Part shown: one piece after another, positions 35,943 to 45,639 of the stretch | Layout: every line of letters starts with the position of its first letter | Position numbering within the stretch: the stretch's first letter is position 1 | Assembly: GCA_029582165.1 (NCBI GenBank) | Contig: CM055873.1 | Coordinates: 43,703,295-43,767,294 of the forward strand | Source of the DNA: Portulaca oleracea | Lineage: Eukaryota > Streptophyta > Magnoliopsida > Caryophyllales > Portulacaceae | DNA: 64,000 nucleotides | Direction: 5' to 3' | Program-made: the position numbers and the translations under genes | The notes under the pieces: model-generated | What the model was told of the DNA's origin: nothing | Database searches by the model: none | Seen by the model: the letters and a program-made list of their open reading frames with translations, nothing else

Positions 35943-36340
35943 TAAGTGTCACCCAAATCTATTAGTTGTCGCCCTTGGCTTTGTGACGACCGTAGGAAAC
36001 ATAGAAAAGGGTTCCACAAGCTTTAATGACTTTCTCGAAGTTTTTAGTGTGTCACCCAAAACTATTGGTGTCGCCCTTGGCTTTGTGACGACCGTAGGAA
36101 ACATAGAAAAGGGTTTCACAGGTTTTAACGATTTCCTTATTAAACGTCACCCAAATCTGTTGGTGTCGCCCTTGGCTTTGTGACGGCCATAGGAGACATA
36201 GAGAAGGGTTTCGCACTTTTTAATGATTTCCTTATTAAGTGTCACCCAAATCCACTGGCGTCGCCCTTGGCTTTGTGACGGCCGTAGGAGACATAGAGAA
36301 GGGTTTCACCGGTTTTAATGAATTTCTCAAAGTTCTTAAT
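35943..36340. repeat. Four tandem ~95-102-base repeats inside the LTR element
   Basis: TCGCCCTTGGCTTTGTGACG occurs at 35969, 36071, 36166 and 36261, with the surrounding GTCACCCAAATC and ACATAGA(A/G)AAGGGTTTCAC blocks repeated with it. Spacings are 102, 95 and 95 bases. The array sits between the gag-like ORF and the polypurine tract, where full-length elements of this kind would have pol or a 3' untranslated region. The remainder of 35437-37620 shows no protein homology. Confidence 0.8.
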
Positions 36341-37627
36341 GTCGGCATGTTTTGAGATCGATGCACAGCCTGTTAAGGGGCTTACTCTACCAGCGTGGTT
36401 ATGCTCCATACGTAAACAAAGTACATAAGGGACGAAGGGCCGCTACCCACTATGCCTAACCACGTTGGTGAACCAACGAAATTCGAGAATTTAGTTTATT
36501 AGGCACGAGCAAGAGCATTAGACCAGTAAGACCAATCAATTTTAGCAAAGAAATGAACAAAGATAGGCGTATAAAATGGTAAGGAAATCACTTTCTCATT
36601 CAAAAGAGGGGTTTATTAGATGTAAATCATGGCAATCAACCAAACTAAGGCCTATGATCATTCATGTCGGCCGCTTCTAATCGATTAGTTCAATCAATTA
36701 GGTGGCTATCTACCTTGCTATGGTCGAAAGCATCTCCTAAAACTGAAAAACAAAACACTTTTGGGTTTTTCACTACTTTTTCTCATTTTTTCTTTCATTT
36801 TTCAAAGCAAACAACCAATTTTTTTTTTTAATTTTTTTGGATTTTAGGAACTAAGAAGAAAAAGAAAAAGGAACTAGGTGAGCTAAACTAGGTGGACTAC
36901 CCTATATACAAAGAGAAACTCCCCCTCCCCCCTCCCCCACACACACTTAAAATCCACAATGCCCTCATTGTGGAGAGGGTGTTTCATGATGGGCAAAAAC
37001 AAGAAAAACAACAAAAGAACAACAAATAACAACAGGAAACCGGTGGCGACCTGAGCCCACACGGCTCCAACAATAAATATCCCAACAGGTACACTCAAAG
37101 GGGTTCGCCACCAAAAGAGAAAAGTCATGCATGCAACAGAAATAAGAAACAAGGAAAGCTAAAAAGAGAAGGAACGGGCTCACCGAGAAGTGTCTTGAAT
37201 GCATAAGTGAACACCGAACCAACGGGGGACAAAGAGAGAAAACGGTTAGGCAGAAAGAATGCGGCATGCATAAATATGTACACCTAACTAAAAAGAAGCA
37301 AAATAAGGGAATAAAACGAACTACAAAGCAAAACAAACTAAGGAGAAACAACCTAAGACTCACTAAAAAGCAAACCAAAAGAGAAAAACTAAGAACTAAG
37401 CAAAAAGAGAACTAAAGAAAAGAAAAAAAAAATTACAACATGTAAATTGCCTGGGATGCAACCGGCTTAACGCTCGATGTTGTTGAGCAAAAGCCGGGGA
37501 AAACAATCTCACAAAAGTCACACTTTGGAAAGTGTGGACTACGACACATCATCACAAATCAACCACTCAAAATGAGATAAAACTGTAGACTCAGCTGACA
37601 AAGACCTTAAACATTGGGGGAAGAGGG

Positions 37628-38080
37628 AGACCAACACACCCTACAACAAGATCAAGACCCATCCAGCCAAATCATAATGTTCCCCCCCCCCCCCTACACT
37701 TGTCATGCAAAATGCAATATAGTCAACTAAGGAGATTGGGGGGGGGGGGGGAATGCTCACAATCATTAGCCGAAACCCCCGGGAGGGGGTCGATCTGATG
37801 GGTAATAATCGGCGGGTGGTAACCATCCGGATGGGGGAATAGGGAGACCAACACACCCTACAACAAGATCAAGACCCATCCAACCAAATCATAATGTCCC
37901 CCCCCCCCCCACTTGTCATGCAAAATGCAATATAGTCAACTAAGGAGATTGGGGGGGGGGGGGGCGGGGAATGCTCACAATCATTGGCCGAAACCCCCGG
38001 GAGGGGGTCGATCTGATGGGTAATAATCGGTGGGTGGTAACCATCCGGATGGAGGACACTGGCCGCCTCCGCTATAGTAT
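37628..38080. repeat. 227-base tandem duplication with C and G homopolymers
   Basis: Two adjacent copies start GAGACCAACACACCC at 37627 and 37854. Each contains a 13-base C run (37682-37694; 37898-37910), a 14-base G run (37738-37751; 37951-37964) and a CGGAAACCCCCGGGAGGGGG-like stretch. They end at AACCATCCGGATG. The duplicated part includes the last codons of the gag-like ORF. Homopolymers make exact lengths uncertain. Confidence 0.8.
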
Positions 38081-39195
38081 CCGTAGCGGAGCTCGTCGAG
38101 TATCTCGTCGTGCTGGTTCATCCGTACTTGAAGGTTCTTCAGTATGGCATGATCTTGTTGTTGAAGAGCGCGGATGTCCTGAATTCTGGCGTATATGTTG
38201 TTGAGTTGGGTGGACATAGCTGAAAAGTCCACTGAACTCATGCCGGACTGCCCATGAAGTTGTTCTTCTTCTCCTCCCTCTTCCTCTTCCTCTTCCTCTT
38301 CCTCCTCCTCGCTTCCTAACGGGCTACCCTCATCCTTGCTCTCAGCCTCTAAGGGATCGCCTTGGAGCACGACAGCGCTACGAGGCTCGCCGGACCATGT
38401 TTACCGGTTCCTTACATCAATGCGAGCCGCGTTCCACCGAAAATCAAAATCGGATTGGCGTTTCGGCTTGGTGTCGTGCAGGTAGTGGACGAGTAATCGA
38501 CCTTGCACAAAAATCTTCATATTGATTAGTCGAACTCCGTCCAAAGGCTGACATTCAAAGTGAGGGTTTGCCCGCCTCATATACGACCCAAAGCCACATC
38601 GGTCCACAATGTATGAGATTATGTGACCCATGCCGATAGTGTATTTTCGGGTCGGCCTAGATATTTCAAAGAGCTGGTGGAGGATGACTGAGGCCGTATT
38701 GACCCGTTGTCTGAGAAGGGCGTTGAAGATAATGAACAAGTCCGTCTTACGGACGTTGTTGTGCCCCTCATTGCGACCGACCATCGAATTGGCGATCGGG
38801 CGATAGAGATAACGGACAATGGGATTGCAAAAATCCCGGGCCTTGGTACGCTTTGGGTCAAAATAACGTTGATGCGAACCAAATACACCAATATCAACTC
38901 TAGCCTGTCAAGTAAGAAGTTTCATGGCCCGGTCAGCTGGAAACCCTTCGATTTCTGAGGCGGGGAGGCCACCCGGTGGAAGATGCAACTTTTCACTAAA
39001 TTGATCGAGTGTAAGACTGATCATACGCCCATTGATTTGAAAGCTGAGTGTGGCATCATTCCTGGTTGGTCGGGTAACCTCTAGGTATCTAAGGAATTCT
39101 AAGACTACTTGGCCGTAGAACTTAGTTCTAATGTTAATAAATCGGCTCCAACCCAAAACCTCGAGTAAATGATCTAGGCTAGGTTTGAAATTCAT
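37981..39195 (-). pseudogene. Gag-like / ATHILA-ORF1-like protein with two in-frame stops
   Basis: One frame of 405 codons runs from ATG at 39195, two bases past the primer-binding site, to 37981. It is broken only by TGA near 38905 and TAA near 38400. The N-terminal two thirds (FYGQVVLEFLRYLEV, LTLDQFSEKLHLP, RKTDLFIIFNALLRQ, YTIGMGHIISYIVDRCG) look like the plant retroelement ORF1 / putative plant transposon protein families. The C-terminus is an acidic run of 11 Glu, a predicted coiled coil (QLNNIYARIQDIRALQQQ) and a Pro/Gly-rich tail. It is presumed to be a capsid-type protein. With so few lesions it was probably active recently. The family assignment is from memory. Confidence 0.7.
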
Positions 39196-39196
39196 G

Positions 39197-39214
39197 TCCC
39201 CGGCAATAGCGCCA
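39197..39214 (-). other. Primer-binding site, tRNA-Asp type
   Basis: The plus strand reads TCCCCGGCAATAGCGCCA, matching the 3' end of plant tRNA-Asp (TCCCCGGCAACGGCGCCA) at 16 of 18 bases, including the terminal CCA. Three bases separate it from the LTR edge. This sets the element on the minus strand. Confidence 0.85.
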
Positions 39215-39217
39215 TTT

Positions 39218-40524
39218 TGTTCACTCGCAATACAGTGCGAGTTTGTTTATCGTATCCACAGGGAGCAAGGTTCTTTTTATCAAAACTTCCACTACTTTTG
39301 CCTAGTTTAAGGTAAAAAGACGATTAAGAGAGGATTGAGAGAAAAAAGACAGATTAATCAGATAAACACAGAGAAAAATGGGCCCAAGGGTCGGTTTTCG
39401 CCATGTAATGGTCACCTTCAAACAAAGCAATTCCGGACAAATCACTAAACCAAGCTAGAAGTTAGGATATTGAAAGAATAAAGCCTCTTCGGGGTTTCTC
39501 TCAAGGTATACCCGAATTTAACCCTCGAGGTTTGTCCAATAATCTTTTAAGGACGCACCTAAGAGTCTGAAATGCAAATCTCCCTATCCGAACTCATCCA
39601 CTATTCTCATGTGGATTCGTTCAAATATCCATTCGAATACTCTAAAGACTATGTTTGAGTAGATTTAGTGGACTTTCACCACACTAAATCCCATAATCAA
39701 AGGGTAATCGAATGAAAACTTCATAAACAAGGCCTAATGCTCTATCTAGAACTAACTCTAAGCAAAGGATCCCATTAGGGGCTAAACCTCCCCCTAAACC
39801 CTAAGGAAACTAGCCACTAATCATGTTAACAAACATTAAAACTAACAAACCTAAAGCAAGAAACCTAAACATGATATCTAGAAAGGAAACACAACAAGAT
39901 TAATCACAAAGAACTAATTAAAACAAGTAATAAAAGGAGGAGATAAAACTTACCCAAATAAAAACTATGATGATAATAATAGAAAGAAGAAAATCCAAAG
40001 CTTGAATAATAATCTTCAAAATAAATGCTTCTTAATTGCAATAATCCAACCCAATACAATAAAGCCAATGTTTTTTAGAGAAAAAATGAAGGGAGAATCT
40101 ACCTAGAAAATAGTGGTAAGTAACTCTAAAAAGGAAAGATGAATAGTAATCAAAAGCTGCTAGGTTTAGATTTAGACCGAGTTTATATACATAAGGGAGA
40201 AAAATTACAAAACGCAGTCGTTTTAGCCTCTAAAATTCCGTAAATCATGGTCGTCATAGGCGCTACCCCTGGTCGTCACGCCCGTGACGAGGCGATTTCA
40301 AATTCTCGGATTGGAATTCTTCGTTGTGGTAGCGGGCGCTACCACCGGATGTCACGCCCGCTACCTCCTGGAAATCAGCTCCTTGGGAAATTTCTTCAAC
40401 AGGGTCACGGGCGCTACTCTTGGGGGTAACAACCATGACCTCTCTCGACTTTTTGGCAATTAATTTCCTCAAATTGGTCACGGGCGCTACAACTGGGGTC
40501 ACGCCCATGACCTCCTGGGTTTGC
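39218..40524 (-). repeat. 5' LTR, truncated at its outer end
   Basis: Matches 33814 to about 35110 almost throughout. Similarity ends at GGGTTTG (40524); the following DNA (CAATTAAACTCC...) does not match the other LTR. About 310 bases, including the outer terminus, are missing, probably by deletion. Two or three substitutions are visible in the first 55 bases, so the LTRs are slightly diverged. Confidence 0.8.
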
Positions 40525-42394
40525 AATTAAACTCCTGAATTTAGTATCATGTGTGGTTAGATTTCTATCAATACAAAAACAAACCAAAACCCAAATGAAC
40601 ATTCAAGAAGAAAAATATTGTTGCAATGCCATATAGTTTTTTTTAACAAGGAGTCACATATAGCTTCATTTGGAAAAAGGAATATTGATTAAGATATGCA
40701 ATGGTTCATATAGTTCTAATAAAATATACAAAATATTTAGAGATGAAAAATTTATAATTCCATGCCTTATTTTAGCCAACTTGTATATACATCAAGTGAC
40801 CCCGATCATCATGTAATAATTAAACTTAAACTTTCGAAATTATAATTGAGAGTTGAACAAGATTAGGGAGAATTAAGAATACGTTTGGTTGGTCAAAAAC
40901 TCTGAGGTAATTGTCAATTTTTTTAAGTTGACTAATTTTCTCCATGTTTGATTGTATTTTGACATTGGAAATTTTTTACAGGTGTCCATAATTTGTAAAA
41001 ATTAACAATAGAACTTTAGTAATAGCTAGTTTTCTGGTCATCTTTAAAACAATAAAAGAACAAAATTGGAAATAAAATCCAACAATTAATCAAACAAACA
41101 TTATGGTACACCTATCATAAACTAGAAGCCACCTTGAATGTACACTTTACAATGCTCAAGAGTTGGACTTATATTAAAAGGGCTAATATCTCAAGTATGA
41201 AAACAGGTAAGAACGATACAAAACAAATATGACAAGATATACATTATAAGATAAATGATTTATCCATGGATCATTCCTTGGCTTTCAGCCACATTAACAA
41301 ATGAGAGTATAAATGCTACCCAAAAGAAACACTTTGCAGTAAAACAATCATCATCTTTGATAATTTAATTTTTATGCTTCTAATTATCAGCCTTCGTAAT
41401 GTCTTTTTAGTTTAACATCATTTAACAACGTTATTCTTTTAAATCATCACCTTTTTTTATTGTTTGTTTCTAGTAGAGGGGTCAATAGTCAATAATCTTC
41501 CTCCTTCTGATTTGACCCTAATAGCTGGCCAAGTGAACCAGATCTTACTATGTAATTCACTTCATGGGATGTGAAGTGAGAATGTGCTTGAGAATTGAAA
41601 GATTCAAGAAAATTGAATGAAAAGGCTCTCATTCTGAGTATTAAATTAAAAACTCATCCCCTACTCCAATTACATGCAAAGTTGTGTCCGCCTCTTGACA
41701 AGTGTCATGTGTTTCAACTACAAATCTATAATCAATCAAAAAGAAATATAACAGTACCTAAGTCGTCAACGATGCAGCGGTGAGGACTCCAAGTACACCA
41801 GGCGATGGGAAGAATGAATGGCATTGGTGAAGCTTCTCTCTTTAGCCCTCCATCTCTCTCTGAAATTCGAGTACAGATTTCAAATATTGAAACAGGGAAT
41901 CGAATAAAAATTTACAATGATAATAAAGAATCTGAATTTCTTTCAACTTAGCCTCAAATCTAGGAAATATCATCAATATTTGAATCTATAGTTATGGTGG
42001 TGAATTCAATACATCATGGGTTGAAGAATACAGACAGAAGGAGACAAAATTTATGCTTGAAAATTAGTCAACCAATCCAAATAAAATAGCAGAATCGGAG
42101 AAGATTAGTTGAACGGAATAAAAAGCGACAAGAGTATGAAGCAAAGAGGGAGAGGTATAGGAGATGCGTGAAAGAAGCAAAGGGAACCAAGTGAACACAA
42201 CCAAGCACAGAGACATACTGCTAACAAATAAGCAGCACATGATGGATCATAACCCAAGACTCCCTCTTTTCTTTTATAATAAACGATTTTTTACCAAGAC
42301 AAAACACGTAATGGAGTAAGCGACAAAACCATTGCCCAGACCTCCATATAGAAACATCAAGGCATAGTTAGACAAGCTAAGTTTAAAATGTCAC
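40525..42394. other. Non-coding, AT-rich, no feature recognised
   Basis: Both strands were read. I see no conserved protein motif, no terminal-repeat pair and no paralogy to the CNL units. Short ORFs do not resemble proteins. Confidence 0.4.
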
Positions 42395-42830
42395 TTAATT
42401 AAAAGTGTTGCAAGTGATAGTGTCAAGGCTAATTCCTTCATCCTTTAACTGTTCAAAGAGGTTTAAACCATCAATCAGGATGCAGTAAGTCACTATGTCT
42501 AGGAACAAACCTCTATAAATCATATCTCTCAAAAACTCAAGTGCATTTTGGACTCTTGATGTTCGACACAAGCCATTAATTAATACATTACATGTAACAG
42601 TGCTAAGATTTGGCCTGTTCTTGATAATCTCTTCAAGTAAACCTAACACTTTGTCAATAGACCACTCTCACAAAGTACATTTATCGAGCCATTATATTGC
42701 ACATAATTTCATCTGGAGAAAATCCTCTGGATAACATATCATTTTTACAAGCTTAAGGGCTTGTAGAATTAGGCCTATGCTCAAATACTTGAATTAGGGC
42801 ATTGTATGTAACTGAGTCGGCGATTATTAA
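42395..42830 (-). pseudogene. Pentatricopeptide-repeat (PPR) gene scrap
   Basis: The minus-strand frame from about 42649 reads VTCNVLINGLCRTSRVQNAL and DIVTYCILIDGL, the canonical helix-pair signature of 35-residue P-class PPR motifs. Upstream at about 42790-42830 a further motif reads ADSVTYNALIQVFEH. In between are stops and shifts. About three to four repeats remain, with no start, targeting peptide or tail. PPR proteins bind organellar RNA. This remnant resembles the P-class/RFL-type family and is not functional. Confidence 0.75.
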
Positions 42831-44051
42831 GAAGAACCAGCCTCGTTATTGAACTAACGAGTAGCTAGAACACATCTAAGCCGTATGCAGTGTGACAAAG
42901 ACAGAGCGACAGAGACTTGGACTTTGATTCAATGTTAACCCATTTTGGTGATGATTTCAGTGGCTCAGCAATTGAAGATTAAAAAGCAGAGTTAGGCATG
43001 CTCAGTTCAATCAGACATTTAGTCTAACAATTGGTGGGCACCAAAGAAAAACAACCCTGACAACAAAGCTAGAAGTACCAAAGTTGCCAAAAAATGCAAA
43101 ATGGTAGAAGTAGACAATAGTAAGAGTACTATAACCAATATGATAGTCTTAGGAATTTCATATGATCACTAAGAAACTCATAAAAAAGGGCATGTAAAAT
43201 AGAAGCAGAAGGTATATAATCTGATTTGAAACAGATCATGGAGTCAGACGTTGGTGGAGAATCCATGATTGTCTCAAGAATTGAGTTTCTTACTTTCAAC
43301 CCATTCAAGCTTGTCATTGGTTGAAGAACTCCCATAATTTTCTACTCAAAATAAGAACTAACATATTTAAATCCCAATGAGTATTGAGCATAGGCAATCC
43401 TAAATCGTAGCAAAGTTATAACATTGCAATTCAATTGCTCAACAAAGATATACCCAATAACCCAATTCTTAATGAAAAAAGACCAACTGAAAAGAAAAAT
43501 AAAGAAAATGGAAAACAGAGCTAAGAACCCACAAAACACAGCAAAGAAGCAGACAGATGTGTTCACCTGAATGTAGTTCCTGCTTCAACCATTCAAATCG
43601 AGACTGCATATGCTGAATCGAGATAGCAGTAAATAAGCATGATGCAAATAGTTAGTGTGACACAAACAAATCAGCAAATTTACAAATTCATAAGAACCCC
43701 ATACATAATGGACCAACCAAAATCAATAATTAACCTAGAATAGAACGTCTGAGTCAATTGAAATTATGTTTACTTGAATGATAATGGGGTTAGTATTCGT
43801 CTGGAGGGAGGTTGTGGTACCGAAGGGTTTCTCGATAAGAACAGATTTCCGGAAGGGGGAAATGGAAATCAGAAAGGTGAAAATTAGTGTTTAGAAGGCT
43901 GGGAAATAAATATACAGATGGAGATGGAGATTAGGAGTATTATTCAGCCATCAACAACACAATGGTTTCAGCAAGGCGAAAGGAAAAGATCGGCCAGAAG
44001 TAAATTAAAAACAGCCATGTACAACGCCAAATAGACAGCGAGTAAAATTTA
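42831..44051. other. Non-coding, no feature recognised
   Basis: No coding motif or repeat pair is visible. The area near 43750-43960 is purine-rich and non-repetitive. It might include flank of the PPR gene from which the adjacent scrap derives. Confidence 0.35.
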
Positions 44052-44309
44052 CTCCCTCCGTTTCATATTAACTGAGATATTTGGAAATTGTGCAGTCAAA
44101 TGTTAAAAATTTTGATTATAAATTTCTCAATATATACAATGAATTATTATAATAAAATTACTACTATTAGATTTATAACGAAAAATACTATCGTAAAAGT
44201 ATAATATTGTAATTGTTCATAAAATATCGTATAAACAATTATCAATCAAAGAATGACATTGGAGACCGTGATAGTCAACAAAATGACAATTAATATAAAA
44301 CGGAGAGAA
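44052..44309. mobile_element. Stowaway-like MITE, second copy
   Basis: A 258-base AT-rich element begins CTCCCTCCGTTTCATATTAA and ends AATATAAAACGGAGAGAA, with TA on each side (44050-44051, 44310-44311). Its termini match those of the element at 2391-2685, but the interiors differ. It is non-coding. Confidence 0.85.
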
Positions 44310-44439
44310 TAGTTTACAAGGGAGTTGGGTAAAATAAGGTAAGGTAAAGTTGAATTAAGTTAAACCTAACTTACTAGTCTAAAGAATATGACCTAAATTG
44401 GAGTCGAGATAACTGCTCCCATCGGTTACATAAAAGTGG

Positions 44440-44790
44440 TGCTAGAGTCAGATAGTCAATAACTCATATCAAGGGCCAAGAACTCCGCAACCTTGCTAAG
44501 TGAATTTGATTTGGTGTTAGACGACATCTTGGAGCTTAGTCGGAGATTTGTTTCATGCCTTTGGGCCCATGTCAGACATGAGGGCAACTGTGTTGCACAT
44601 AACCTTGCTAAATTCAGTTGTATTGAGGAGGAAAAGGTTTGGATTGATTCTTATCCTAGGCATGTCGAACCTATGTACTTACAAATTCTTTGGCTATGAG
44701 TTAAATTCTTCGCTTAGACTCTAAAAAAAAATGGAGTCTATAAATTTATAGACCAAAATATGTACCTACAGATTCCTTGGCTATGAAATA
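44440..44790 (+). pseudogene. LINE RNase H-domain 3' fragment
   Basis: The frame at 44493-44699 reads VLDDILELSRRFVSCLWAHV, then RHEGNCVAHNLAKF and a C-terminal YLQILWL. This is the typical end of the RNase H (RVT_3) domain found at the C-terminus of many plant L1-type ORF2 proteins. The last 30 bases occur again about 90 bases on (ATATGTACCTACAGATTCCTTGGCTATGA near 44757), so the 3' end was locally duplicated. No reverse transcriptase is attached. Confidence 0.7.
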
Positions 44791-45639
44791 GTTCTCCACT
44801 GCCCATTTGCTTCACGGCGGATGTTGTACTCCCTTCAATTTCTGTCGGGTCCCTGATCGGGTTTGGGGTCGGACCTGGATCTCGTGGGTGATTCGGGTAG
44901 AGTGACGGGCTTGGACACCACATCATTGCCGGAGGAGTCGGTAGCGTCTTTGTCCATGTAAGACACCCGTGAAACCCTCACCTTGGACGTTGACTCCGCC
45001 GGAAGGGACTTGTTGATGACTCGCCTCTTGCTAATTCTTCTGGTTTACTATTTCTCTTGTTGTAAAGACTACAAAAAGTGAAAAACAGAAGGGGATTAGA
45101 GAGATAAAGCGTTTCTGGCAGCCGATGCACATGAACTCAAGGAAGTATAAATATGAGCTCCAATTTCTTATTTTTTCAAAAGTTTGAATGTATAACTAAC
45201 CGTTAGCTCTTCAGGGAGAACTATCGTGCTCCGTACTATGCTCACGAGAAATCGGTCCCTTAAACGCTGGATGTGATAATGATAAAGCTCAAAGCCACTT
45301 GTCTTTAGGGACAACAAGTCCATCATTGCCAACAAATATACACTGTAATCATATTCACTGAAACCAAAAGCAAATAATGAAGTTTTAAAAAGAAAACTCA
45401 AACGAGATCATGGAAGTGCAAACTTTGTTTCGTATGAGAGCATATATTGTGTTATTTTCTCAAAGCTTCAGGTTCTTCGGTTGGTATTAAATGATGTGGC
45501 ACAAAATTTCATTTGATTTTGTGTCCTATGATAGCAGAGAATTTACTGTCACTTGCATTTTTCACTCTATACTTGTTACCTTCTCTTGGGATTTACCGGA
45601 GTTTATGGTTCTCAAGATAGAGGTGATCAGCTAAGGATG
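44791..45639. other. Non-coding spacer, no feature recognised
   Basis: Moderately GC-rich near 44830-45010, then AT-rich. No domain or terminal repeats identified. Confidence 0.35.

Larger units (their letters stand above)
33814..40524 (-). mobile_element. Non-autonomous LTR retrotransposon (Athila-like)
   Basis: Two direct repeats (33814-35421 and 39218-40524) flank an internal region of 3.8 kb. Orientation is minus: the primer-binding site (39197-39214) abuts the right-hand repeat and the polypurine tract (35422-35436) abuts the left-hand one. The LTRs begin TG and end CA when read on the minus strand. The primer site pairs with tRNA-Asp at 16 of 18 positions, and LTRs of 1.6 kb with tRNA-Asp priming are typical of the Athila lineage. 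No protease, reverse transcriptase, RNase H or integrase could be found, only one gag-like ORF. The 5' LTR lacks roughly its first 300 bases, so the outer edge and one target duplication are lost. Confidence 0.85.

Noticed and set aside
35943..36340. CRISPR-like array
   Set aside because: Units are about 100 bases and repeat along their full length, with no unique spacers, inside a plant retroelement.
36883..37378. Hydrophobic minus-strand ORFs resembling membrane proteins
   Set aside because: The Leu/Phe richness comes from A-rich plus-strand sequence of the LTR element interior; no conserved motif.
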